This document shows positions 1 to 9,544 of a stretch of 64,000 nucleotides of DNA, in pieces. The position numbers and the translations under genes are program-made. Within the stretch, counting starts at the first letter, position 1. The number at the start of each line of letters is the position of its first letter. Below the pieces are notes generated by a model. It had not been told where the DNA came from, did no database searches, and saw nothing but the letters and a program-made list of their open reading frames with translations. The stretch comes from Neckera pumila (Eukaryota > Streptophyta > Bryopsida > Hypnales > Neckeraceae), in the NCBI GenBank assembly GCA_963969595.1, contig OZ018411.1:28593445-28657444 (forward strand). The letters are read 5' to 3'.

Positions 1-736
1 ACCTCTGCTCCGCCAGTAATTGTCCTCGTTCTTGTGCGTCTATAGACAAAGTTGACCTCTCTTTCTCCTCTGCTGCCAACACTGTCTCGGCTTTCCATCT
101 GAGAATTCCGCTTTTGAAACTCCTTTTCGTGATGTATCCCAAGGTTATGACAAACTCCAGAGTAATGAACCAAGACGGAAACACTATGTTGCAAATAACT
201 CCAAGGCCAATTCCCAATAACAGGTTCGGCTGCAAGAGTAGCGCGACGTCAAAATCAACTAGGGGGTGGCCAGCATGGAGAGGATGCTCTTGGCTGAAGT
301 TCCAACCAACATTTGCTATGGAGCCTCCAAGAATCATGAAATTGGACAGAGCTGCTGCTGATTTAGCATCGAATCCAAGGAGAAGATTGAAAAGAGGAAT
401 GAATAGCCCGCCTCCTCCGACACCACCGGCGCTGCATAGAGAAGCTCCCAACGAGCCTAAAATTACGGCCAGTACTACCCTCCAGTTCCATTCTAGCTTG
501 GGCCAATGCAATGTTTGGTCGCCGCCCTCGATAGAAAATACCTGCATTACGATGGTTTTCAAAGAATGCAGAACCGCCGATTGTTCGTGAACTCGGGACA
601 TATGAACTTCACCATAGCCAGGTGATGAAGAACCTGCTGAAAGGACAGACATCTGAGGATCCGAATGCGCAATGCTTGCGCCGATGAGTATCGCCATGAC
701 CAGTATCCATGTTTGAAACTGCGGCGAGATTTTCAT
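1..736 (-). CDS. Sulfite exporter TauE/SafE family membrane protein, 5' part (truncated by window edge)
   Basis: An open frame of 245 codons runs from ATG at 736 to the left edge without a stop. An in-frame TGA nine bases upstream fixes this ATG as the start. Residues 1-25 form a hydrophobic signal peptide or first membrane segment (MKISPQFQTWILVMAIL...). After a polar stretch, a TauE/SafE core begins near residue 80 with the sequence LGASLCSAGGVGGGGLFIPL, then NLLLGFDAKSAAALSNFMI and a further hydrophobic segment (LLGIGLGVICNIVF). The glycine-rich GGVGGGG turn and the FDAKSAAALS motif are characteristic of plant members of this family, which are polytopic anion or sulfite-type transporters; the substrate of this one is unknown. 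The charged stretch at the cut end (KAETVLAAEEKER) fits the cytoplasmic loop between the two repeat halves. The second half of the protein lies outside the window. No intron is visible in the visible part. Confidence 0.85.
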   Translation of the reverse strand, partial: MKISPQFQTWILVMAILIGASIAHSDPQMSVLSAGSSSPGYGEVHMSRVHEQSAVLHSLKTIVMQVFSIEGGDQTLHWPKLEWNWRVVLAVILGSLGASLCSAGGVGGGGLFIPLFNLLLGFDAKSAAALSNFMILGGSIANVGWNFSQEHPLHAGHPLVDFDVALLLQPNLLLGIGLGVICNIVFPSWFITLEFVITLGYITKRSFKSGILRWKAETVLAAEEKERSTLSIDAQERGQLLAEQR

Positions 737-1439
737 TATTCTTCAAAATCTTGAACCTTGATTCTCCTAGCTGGTTGAGTCAGTTTTCCACCGCTACCAA
801 CCTTGTCAAATTCTTGCAGTCAACTAGGAAGGTCCACACGTTCAAGAGCTGCGAGAAGAATTCCGCGACGTTATACGCAAGATTGATCAATAAATCTCGT
901 GAGGCAAGAGATATTGATATCTTAACTTCCACCTGCACAAGCACATTGACGAAGAACATCAGCTGCAACAAATTCAGACTAGGCCGGGGCTTTAGATGAA
1001 CAACAGCATAGAATTTGTAACCAGAAAACTAGCAACCCATAGAATTTACAATCGTGAGTCTGAGCCACGGTAAGTAATACGCCGCAATTCGAAACGCAAA
1101 CAAGAGCAACACACTGCAAAGAGTGACTTGTGAAATCTTGGAGGCCGACAGCCAATTCCTCAAATTGGTAGGAGCTTGAATTCATCAAAGGTACCGCAGG
1201 CGTTCGCAAAGATGGACTTAACAAGCAATGGAATTGTACCAAATGAGAGTCAAAATTACATGCATCGAAATTGGCCAGAGCCTAGTCTCTTTCCCCACAA
1301 GTAGGCGCAACAATCTCTTTCAAGAACTGCTATAAAGACTCCTAGTACAATAACTATATTCAATAACTAATTGACGGTAAACACCTCGACACAATACCAC
1401 AAATACTCTCGAAGAGGAAGTGAGACGGAAGGTCAAGAT
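737..1439. other. 5' flank of the TauE/SafE gene
   Basis: No convincing coding segment on either strand. The composition is close to 40-45% GC, richer than the repeat-filled parts of the window, which fits a 5' untranslated and promoter region for the minus-strand gene ending at 736. I could not pick out a clear TATA box. Confidence 0.35.
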
Positions 1440-1980
1440 ATACGCTTCATGTGAAATTAAAACGTGCGCACCTAAGCAAATTTTTGAAAACGAATTCAGT
1501 ACACTGAGTGCCGTGAATTTATGAGTGAAAGGAAACTAGAAACCTTAAAAACTTTGAACTACCGCGAGCAGGAGCACGCAACAGCATTGTCAAGCACACC
1601 TCTTAATTCAAACCTGCAACACAAAGTTACACACCAGAAGCTTCCACTTCAACCTTCAATCCCGAAGGCAGTTTTGAGCACGAACTCATGGAGGATGAAA
1701 ACGTCGAGAGTGAGACACAATACCGTCAATACTCTCCAGAAACAAGTGAAAGAGAATAATATAAAACCTACATGCTTCATGTTTGCAATTCAGATGTGCG
1801 CATCTAAGCAAGTTTCTGAACACGAACACGAATTTCATCACTCCGAATGCCGTGCATGTCTGATTTAGAGGAAGCAAAATAACAAGAAACCTCTGAAAAC
1901 TGCTGCTCCTGCCGCGAGCAGGAGGACGCAACAGCATTGCCGGAGGCACTTCTCTTTATTGAAATCCGTCATACACCGCG
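1440..1980. repeat. Diverged tandem duplication, unit about 340 bp
   Basis: Two blocks recur with the same spacing. CGCGAGCAGGAGCACGCAAC near 1563 returns near 1913, and the TCATGTG...GTGCGCACCTAAGCAA block near 1447 returns near 1777 as TCATGTT...GTGCGCATCTAAGCAA. The order is preserved, so a segment of roughly 330-350 bp has been duplicated head to tail and has since diverged. No protein frame is shared between the units. Confidence 0.6.
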
Positions 1981-2955
1981 CGCAAGCTTCTCTCCAACCT
2001 TAAATCTCTCCACAAACCAAAAAACAAACTCCGTTTCTATCTCCTTCACTTCCCAAGGTTAGACGTTCAAGAACATTCACTGAAAGCCGCGACCAATTCC
2101 AGATTGCAAACTCCTCTCAACACAAACAAATTCTCGCTTCATTTCTCTCGAGGAAACGGTTAGCACACAACCTAAAACAACACCTCCATGCGCGCGCTTC
2201 GACTGACCTCCATTTTCAATGGACATTCGCAACTAATGAACCTTGCAGACTAGAATTAATCAAAAGCTGGAAAAGAAATCCTGTACGGACCAATACAGGA
2301 TCCTGTAAGCATCACAAGTAGAAATCCGGTCGGCAAGTGAGAATCGCACGTACTATCCAAAGACTGAAGCGGTCGCACCAGAGCTCATGAGAGAAGATTG
2401 CTCACAGATCGTATCGAATTGTCGCAGTCTCCTGCACATGCAACTCCATGTTTTAATTTTATACCTAATCCTCAGAACCAATTTCTATAATTGGAAATGG
2501 TAAAGACGAAGAAGACGGAGAACTGAAGGACGCCGGGAATCGAGAACGGAATAAATCTGGGTTGGTTGCATTGCCGGTACTGTCGACTTGTTGGTCTTAT
2601 TATTGGACTGATTCAAGGCTTGCAGATTCTTGTAAGCGGTTAGAAGAGGGGGTTTTGTTTGTTAGTTTTTTTTTTTAAAAGAGGGTTAAATGAGGGCTAA
2701 AAGAGGGTTTCGAAGTGTTTGAATCTAAGATGCTTCATTTGGATATGTGGTATGATAAAAGTGATACGTTTTAGATGTGCTGCAAAATCCATGTAAAGCT
2801 TGGTGTTGATGTGGTTTACATTCTGATTCTCAATAACTAAGGTATTCTTGGTTCAAGATTTTTTTTCTTTTTTTTTCTTTTGAACAAATGGGAAATCCAC
2901 TGCATTAAAAGAAACCAAAGAACAACAGCCAAGCCAAAATAGTTGGACATAAGAG
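1981..2955. other. Intergenic, no gene seen
   Basis: Contains two T-rich tracts (about 2668-2678 and 2860-2880) and several short direct repeats of an AGAGGG type around 2645-2710. No coding signal was found. Confidence 0.3.
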
Positions 2956-3477
2956 TTGAACAAGAATGGCCCAAAACGAAAGAACAAAAGAACCAAAAGA
3001 CCGCTAGAAGAAAGAGCACTCAGGAGGCCGCACCTTGTTCCAGAATACCTCTATTATTGTCCACACGCTCAAGAAATTTGGGAGTACGCACAATCGATTC
3101 TATATCATATACAAGGAGCTCAACCGGTTATGGAACCCCATAGCCGATTCAATCCTACCCAATGTATATTTGGAACCAAGATTCTACATAGATTTACCGG
3201 CCTTAGAGTTATTTGGACTCTACTTAGAAGTCAAGCATTATGGATCATGTGGATTTCTTGTAATAGTAAGGTGTTTACCAGTGCTTCTTGGCCTAAAGCC
3301 AACTGTCAACAAGCACTGTGGGAAGCACTCTTAGACGCGAGGCGGGCGGCACATATGAATACCATGTGTAGTGCACACCATCACCCTAGGCTCTCTAATG
3401 AGGCGCATAGTAAATTTGAGCGAGTCTGGCTTCAATTTACCATCCTGGCTTATAGGAGGGGCGATAAAGTGGTTTAA
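2956..3477 (+). pseudogene. LINE (non-LTR retrotransposon) ORF2 C-terminal remnant, zf-RVT domain
   Basis: The open frame encodes 173 residues. From about residue 28 it reads like the end of a plant LINE ORF2: EYLYYCPHAQEIWEYAQSIL matches the second half of the reverse-transcriptase zinc-binding (zf-RVT) domain, where a cysteine is followed by P-H-A-x-x-I/L-W. It is followed by the usual tryptophan-rich tail (IWTLLRSQALWIMWISCN, then ALWEALLDARRAAH). The endonuclease and reverse-transcriptase portions are absent upstream, where a T-rich tract begins, so this is a 5'-truncated insertion, the normal fate of LINEs. A poly(A) tail is not obvious downstream. It is plausible but not proven that the first residues before EYLYY are unrelated flank. 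Confidence 0.55.
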
Positions 3478-3891
3478 GATTTTTGGGTGTTGTTAAATAG
3501 ACCTGTGTTGAAAGTGGATTCTCTTATCATAATTTTTATTATTAAGGTATACTGCCATACATGTTTACTAGTTTTTTTGATAAAGAGTGTGAAAAAAACT
3601 TATTTGTGAAAGTGACAGGAGAGCGTTGGAAGAGAGGTTGGAAGCAGCGATCCCAAAACTGGCTAAATTTTATTTGGTTTCTACTTAATTCTTTATACCC
3701 TCAATGTAAATTTTTTTTTTAAACTTCCAAAAATGAACATCTGGCTAAAAACTTTGAATTCGTTCTGAGATTGTTGGTCGGAAGTGCTTAAATATACAAC
3801 AATTTCAAATTTTTCCCAAAAAATGTTTGAAAATTTCATAGCTTGCAGGTTTAGACCCGTCCTTCCAGGGTTCAATCATATTAACTCACAC

Positions 3892-5140
3892 TAAGGTTGG
3901 ACCACCCATTTCCAACCAAGGATCAATGTCCAACAGGTAGTGCCCCTATTTCCAATCAAGGCTTGGAATGTGTTTTTTACTCTTTCTTAAGGTTGGAACT
4001 AGCAAGATCATGACACATGTCCTAAATTATGCAGGAAAGTAACAAGAAAGTAGATAGTAGGAAGCTAATTCTTGAGTGATCGGAATTGGAAGACTCTAGA
4101 GATTGGAAATTGGTTTGAAACACTTTTTGGCTCCCAAAATTCACAGAAATTTCAGTTTTGCAAAGAAAATTCTGAAAATTTTGCAATCTCAGTATTTTCT
4201 ATCTCCCTATCACAGGAAAAATCTCCATTACAATCAACTCACCATCTGTACCACAGTTGCTTAACCCCTAAGAGCCCAAGGCCTTTTCTACCTCAAAAAG
4301 CACCCAAAACTGCCATTTCTAGAGCATTCATCAAAAAAGTTTGAAAAATTGATTTTTTGGGAATGTAACCATAGGATCTTGTAGTTAACTTGTGTGAGAA
4401 TATGTGTTAAAATTTTCGTGAGGTTAGACCGTATAGAATGGGAAATATTTGCATTCAAAGTCTGGTTGTTGTTTTTTTCCACTGTGCCCGAAAATTTCAG
4501 ATGCCTTTGACTGCCATTTGCTGAATTTTTTTCCACTACAGGCCTCCAGTTTAAAAAAATTCTCATGGGGAAACATGTTAGGCATGTGCATGCCAATTTT
4601 CAAGGCAATCCAAGACAATCCCGACATTCAAAAAAATTAAAATTTGCCACTATGTCCCAAGAAATGACAATACACTAGGCCATTTTCCAAAAAGAATTCC
4701 CATCACATAAATTTTGATCTAAAAAATCTGAATGGTGGACTGGAAGATGCACTTGTATTTCAGAAGTAGGAAAAAAAAAACTTGAAAAATGCCAAAATCT
4801 CTAACATCTACAAGCTCCTAAAGCCTAATGTGACCTCCTAATAGGCACAACAATAGCCTCTCTTGCCACCTCTGCTGCCCCTTGGGAGTCAAAGGCAGGG
4901 GCAGCAGATTCCCAAACTGAAATTTTTCTTCAAATGCTCATAACTTTTGGAGGGTAAGTCAGAATTTGATGAAATTTATCTTCCCGCAAAGCTAATGAGA
5001 TTTCCTATCTCCCAAAAAAGTTTCAAAAAATCATGTGAAAATTTGAGGTCACATGAGCTTGCCCGAAGTACCAAATGACCCCCACAGGGACACTTGGGCT
5101 TTTAGGGGTTACGTGATTAGGTATAGGTGGTCCGACCTTA
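3892..5140. mobile_element. TIR transposon (MITE), interrupted copy hosting a nested element
   Basis: The left end reads TAAGGTTGGACCACCCATT and the right end is its imperfect complement (AGGTGGTCCGACCTTA). The left 370 bp is clearly homologous to the uninterrupted copy at 57903-58302 (shared blocks such as AAGGTTGGAACTA, ATGACACATGT, TTCTTGAGTGATCGGAATTGG, CTCCCAAAATTCA). The rest of the interval, 4261-5112, is a second, unrelated element inserted 28 bp before the right terminus. Confidence 0.7.
4261..5112 (+). mobile_element. TTAA-flanked piggyBac-like MITE, copy 1
   Basis: The left end is TTAACCCCTAAGAGCCCAAG and the right end CTTGGGCTTTTAGGGGTTAC, a good terminal inverted repeat. The left flank is TTAA and the right flank TTAC, read as a once-mutated TTAA. 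The interior is AT-rich, non-coding and homologous to the copies at 22137, 33880 and 62459, for example AAACTGCCATTTCTAGAGCA near the left end and a block mentioning GGGACA before the right end. It is nested in the transposon 3892-5140, and the sister copy of that host at 57.9 kb shows the empty target site. Confidence 0.75.
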
Positions 5141-5211
5141 TTACATCGAACCGACTTTAGCAATTCAAACCACCGGCATTTCGTTCGTGTGGAGAGAATG
5201 TTACTAGTTGT

Positions 5212-5442
5212 TTAACCCTTAAACGACGAGGAGGCCATTTTGTGGCCGATGAATGACAGAGAATCAAACTGTACAGGACAGAAATGCAATCATTCATCCT
5301 CAGAATTTGTTGTGAAAAGGAGAGATCTTCTACAATAGCTTGACTTCCAATAGATACTTTTGGATTTTGTAATGTAGATGATGTCACACGGTAATGAAAA
5401 AGGATGATTTTCAGGGTCACCACTTCGTCGTTTAAGGGTTAA
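5212..5442. mobile_element. Short TTAA-flanked MITE (CCCTTAAACGACGA ends)
   Basis: The termini TTAACCCTTAAACGACGA and TCGTCGTTTAAGGGTTAA are perfect inverted repeats, and both outer tetranucleotides are TTAA. The length is 231 bp with no coding capacity. The CCCTT start and TTAA target suggest the same superfamily as the larger TTAA elements, with a different sequence family. Confidence 0.75.
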
Positions 5443-6887
5443 GAACTTGGGTCCCTGACAGAATAAAGTGGGGAGAGAAATCAGGGAAAGTGCAAAGGAA
5501 AATTGTCCAGGTTCAGCCCTTCAGAAAGCTGCCATGCCGCAAACTGAACAAGCTACACTACTACTGTAGCCGATGTAACCCAAATCGACCCTTCCAGTTC
5601 GACCTAATTTAGCTCTGTTCCATTTTATTATTGCATTCTATGGCAAGGTAGTAGGTACAACCATTCTAGTAGATTCTTATCTAGTCTAGAATGAAGATAC
5701 TAGAGTTAGGGTATGTTTGCACTTGGTGTTAGGGGTGATGTTTGCAATGTGAATCTCGTCTAGAAGTAGGTCTAAATTCGTTCTTAAGACCCTCAATATC
5801 AACATTCTTACCTTGCATCGTAAAGGTTACCCCTAGCTACTACAACGATGGTGTCCAATGAAGGTTTAATTAAGAAATACTATAAAAGAAACACAACACC
5901 AAACTCCATCAAAATCCAATTTTGGTGCTCCAAGGAGTCTTGTCATGTGTTTTTCTCAAACTTCAACTTATAGTCCCGCATTGCACACACTTTACGATCA
6001 ATTCTATTACTTTTGATGATGTAAATTGTATAAACATTGAGATCTAGTCTAGATTAGTGTAAAATATACCAATGTTTACCCCCTTTGTTAACCCTGCAAC
6101 ATCAGCAATTATACAAAACATCTTTTTAACAAATGCAAATTCATTTGTTGTGTAGAGAAGGAAATGACTTTTTTTCATCCATTTTGAGTTGCATGCAAAG
6201 AGTTAGGTTGTGTAGTATGCACAAGACTAAAGAAACTCTTCATCAAGGGGATCTTGTTTTTATGGCTAGTGATTAGAGTTCAAAAACAATGCAAATGGAG
6301 ACTAGGTTACTTTGAGGTGATGGCTTCAATACAATAATTTTTACAATGGGCAACCTAAATCCTAAAGTTTCTAGAGTTCTTTTTTTGATTCATGCCATAG
6401 TATTTGCATGAATAGACGGAGTATTGACATTGCCCACTTGGGCTTCTGATTTTAGCCTCCAATCATGCTTCACGTATAGCAATTGCAAGCCTTGTATTTA
6501 TTTAGCCATGGTAGATTTGAGTCTTGCATCTTGTTAGGCTTGCTTTTTCCGGTCAACTATTGGTTTGTCAATTTTTTCAAGACCTACCATACAGTTTAGA
6601 AGGATTATTTGATGATCAATTCCGTTTAATCAAAATAGCTAAATCCCAAACCTGCCTTTGATAATTCGGTGGTCAAAATGATGAAATTTTGATGTGAAAT
6701 TATGAGCATGTTTGAGAAAAATCCATACTCACTCCACTAGACTTCCTTTACTTAGACACCCTTGAAGCACAGAATCTTTCAAATTCCTCTAATTGCCTCA
6801 AAGAATTCTTCAACTTCCATTGGTTGCTATTACACACTTATGATAGCATTTTGTAACACCAAGAGACTCCGTCTCTCTTTAAAAAAC
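5443..6887. other. Intergenic, no gene seen
   Basis: AT-rich sequence with no frame longer than chance and no repeat partner recognised elsewhere in the window. Confidence 0.3.
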
Positions 6888-7130
6888 TACACAAAATAGT
6901 GAAATTAGATTGTCCCATATTAATTTCTCAACAATCCACATTATTAAAATATTCACTGCTTTTGTACAAAGGATGCATTCAATTCAAAGCCATGTGTATG
7001 GCAGAGATTTGTGCACTAGTTCAGAGAGTAACATGCTCCTCCATGTGGAACATGCATTGATCCATGAGCTAACTTCTCTCGGATAAAGCAACCTAATTGT
7101 CAAGGCAACCCAATTGCACTATTTAGTGTA
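6888..7130. mobile_element. MITE with TACACAAAATAGTG ends, copy A1
   Basis: Left end TACACAAAATAGTGAAATTA and right end complementary (CACTATTTAGTGTA). About 240 bp, non-coding. It shares its whole interior with copy A2 (7803-8056), including ATTCAATTCAAAGCCATGTG and a GTGGAACATGCATTGATCCAT block. The terminal TA may be the target duplication, as for Tc1/mariner-type MITEs. This is inferred. Confidence 0.7.
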
Positions 7131-7149
7131 GGTGGTGCAATTAAAAATG

Positions 7150-7410
7150 TGGCGGTTTTGGGGTGAGCTCCCTTCGGCCTTTCATCAGAAGTCACCTAGG
7201 CCTGCTGTGGTTCCAATTGATTGGGCTTCTCCAAATAGCAATAAAATCCAGTGCCACTGATGACCAGGTTCAGTGAATGCAACTGTTGATAGCGCTGACA
7301 TGTCCGACACATCATCGAAATGATCCCCATTTATGAAACCGACTCGAGTCTTCCAGAATGATGCTCTACTTGTCTGTAGACAGGAGTGAAGTTTGAAATC
7401 AAGCGGCACA
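7150..7410 (-). other. Coding-like island of unknown identity
   Basis: A GC-richer patch between two MITEs holds a minus-strand frame of about 74 codons ending at 7185, with an ordinary, non-repetitive amino-acid mix (FWKTRVGFINGDHFDDVS..., TVAFTEPGHQWHWILLLFGE). I recognise no domain. No ATG begins it convincingly and no partner exon is apparent, so it may be an isolated gene fragment or chance. Confidence 0.25.
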
Positions 7411-7802
7411 AATGCTAAATGATTTTTTTTAATTATAAATTGAAAAAAGACAAAATTAATTTTATGTATTTATTTATTTATAATTTTTATTAATTCAATT
7501 TTTGTAAAACTCCATTTGCTAATCCTAGATCAGCTTCAGTCTTGAAATTGATACTCAATATAATACTAATATAGAACTTCGGTGAACTCCTACTTGTGAA
7601 AGGTGAATTTGATAGAAGATGGAATTTGGAATGATTAAGAAGCGCAGGATTGCTCATCGGGATTGTCAAATGAATGTCAGCTTTAGCACATGCTTTAGTG
7701 GTGTGATTTGTAATTGGTCATATTATAACATCTAAATTTTTTTTGAGTTGGAAGATGCACATGTCTTGAAGTGGATCTTTTCATGCTTTTGCTTTTCACA
7801 AG

Positions 7803-8056
7803 TACACAAAATAGTTAAATTAGGTTGCCCCATATTAATTTCTTGACAATCCACACTATTGAAATATTCACTTCTTTTGGACAATGATGCATTTAATTCA
7901 AAGCCAAGTGTATGGCATAGACTTGTGCACCAGTTCAAGGCTCGGTTCAAAGATTGGCATGCCCCTCTATGTGGAACAAGCATTGATCCATGAGGTAATT
8001 TGTCTCAGGTAAGGCAACCTAATTGACAAGGCAACCTAAATTCACTATTTTGTGTA
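7803..8056. mobile_element. MITE with TACACAAAATAGTG ends, copy A2
   Basis: Termini TACACAAAATAGTTAAATTA and CACTATTTTGTGTA. Same family and orientation as the copy at 6888-7130, only 0.7 kb away. 254 bp, non-coding. Confidence 0.75.
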
Positions 8057-8212
8057 GTGTATCTTTATAATTTAAAAGTTGTACGGAGTACTTGAAGAAT
8101 AAAAGTTCATGCACTTAGTTATTTGAAGAACAAAAATTTGTGCACTTATTCAACTTCCACTTGAAGTTCAAAATCACTCTATAATCATTAAATCCTACGT
8201 AATTGATCCCAC

Positions 8213-8290
8213 TGTACTTGGTTTGGTACCCAAAGCAATGGTGCTAGTATGTGTACTTGGTTTGGTATTCAAAGCAATGGTGCTAGTATG
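8213..8290. repeat. 39-bp direct tandem repeat, two units
   Basis: Units starting at 8213 and 8252 both begin TGTACTTGGTTTGGTA and end CAATGGTGCTAGTATG, with two mismatches between them. Confidence 0.85.
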
Positions 8291-9161
8291 TGAGTCCAAG
8301 AATGCAAACTTGTGAATATTGAGCCTACAATATAGGTACCTATAATATAGACACCACACACTATAGAAGGTGTATATATCATAAACACCTATAATATGAG
8401 TGTTTGTAACATATATACCCTATAATCATAGATGATTTCTACATTATATACACCTCTAACACAGGTGTGTAATATTCTAGGCTCATGAGCTCACATAATA
8501 ACAATCCTGTAATTACAAGGTGTCAAAAAAATCTGTGGATAGAATCTCTATCTAAGTCTTGATTGTATAAGGGCAAATAAGATTTTTTTTTATTGCATAA
8601 TTTCCTTTTATATCGACAAACTAGAATGAATGCCATAATGTAGTGTAAAAGTTTGCAGTAGTTGGGGAATGGTGGCTGAAGGGCTTTGGAACGAATGGGA
8701 GGCGGTTTTGCAACGGAAGAAGCTATCCTGATGAAGTTTAAGCAGCTACCTTCATCAAAAAGTAAGCCAGTCTCACAATGAGAGAGCCACTCTTATTGTT
8801 GCTACTTGTTTGTTTAGTCAAGATGAAAAACGAATTTCCCGGTATTCAAGAACATGGAGAAAATACCAGGCCAACTGCACGATATTTTTCTCCAATTTAA
8901 CTCATCTGTTTGTTAAATTTCCAATGTCAGTCGTGCCAATTGCAGAATATCCTGTCTCCAGCTTTGTCCTGAATAATGTTATGAAGATGTCGAATTTGTA
9001 TCCAAGGTTTTTAAGATTTCCAGGGCAACAGCAATTACAGAGTGGAATTCGAGAAGGTTAGTCGTAATGTTACACTTTTTTAGAGAACTAAGTAATAATC
9101 GAACATCAGTGTTGTGGAACAAAATCATCAATGCACACCTAAATGAAGTAAATTAATTGCA
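8291..9161. other. Intergenic with short inverted motifs
   Basis: At 8310-8480 there are several short hairpin-prone motifs (ATAGGTACCTATA; GGTGT...ACACC). From about 8640 to 9060 the composition becomes more gene-like, with short plus-strand frames (a 20-codon one starting MVAEGLWNEWEAVL, and an 83-codon one at 8810-9061). None could be tied to a family or to splice partners. Confidence 0.25.
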
Positions 9162-9448
9162 CTACAAAAACTCACACAAACCTTGAGTGAATTGACCCGC
9201 CTTGATCAGATTACATTCAACCTGCACGTCTTCCACAAACACTGCAAAGTATTCACCAGAAGATTTCAAAAAGAAGCAGTACAAGACGGGTTGAGGGGCT
9301 GAGATATAATAGTACACATGTTCACCAATATGAACATGGAATTTCACAGCTAAAGGTACGGTGGTGGATTGGTAGACAAATCCCATAATGTTATTAAGCA
9401 CTGGTCAGTATCCACCATCAAAGTCGGAAGGAGCGTCTGTAAACGTAA
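9162..9448 (-). pseudogene. Unidentified coding-like fragment
   Basis: Reading leftward from 9448, one frame runs about 95 codons with a single internal TGA after DFDGGY, then continues VLNNIMGFVYQST, VKFHVHIGEHVYYY, PVLYCFFLKSSGEYFAVFVE and DVQVECNLIKAG. A possible splice donor (CAAG followed by GTTTGT) lies near 9183. The residue pattern resembles a beta-rich domain, but I do not recognise the family. It lies about 100 bp past the stop of the coiled-coil gene and is either a broken gene piece or part of a longer 3' region. Confidence 0.3.
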
Positions 9449-9544
9449 AATTTACTTGAAGACAAAAATTCTAAACATCAAGCACTCAGAGGGACTTATT
9501 CAGGAATAAGCACAGTCCCCGTACAAATGAAACATTGGCATCAG

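Noticed and set aside
114..590. 158-codon plus-strand frame at the left edge
   Set aside because: It is antisense to the TauE/SafE gene, whose minus-strand frame has a recognisable family motif.
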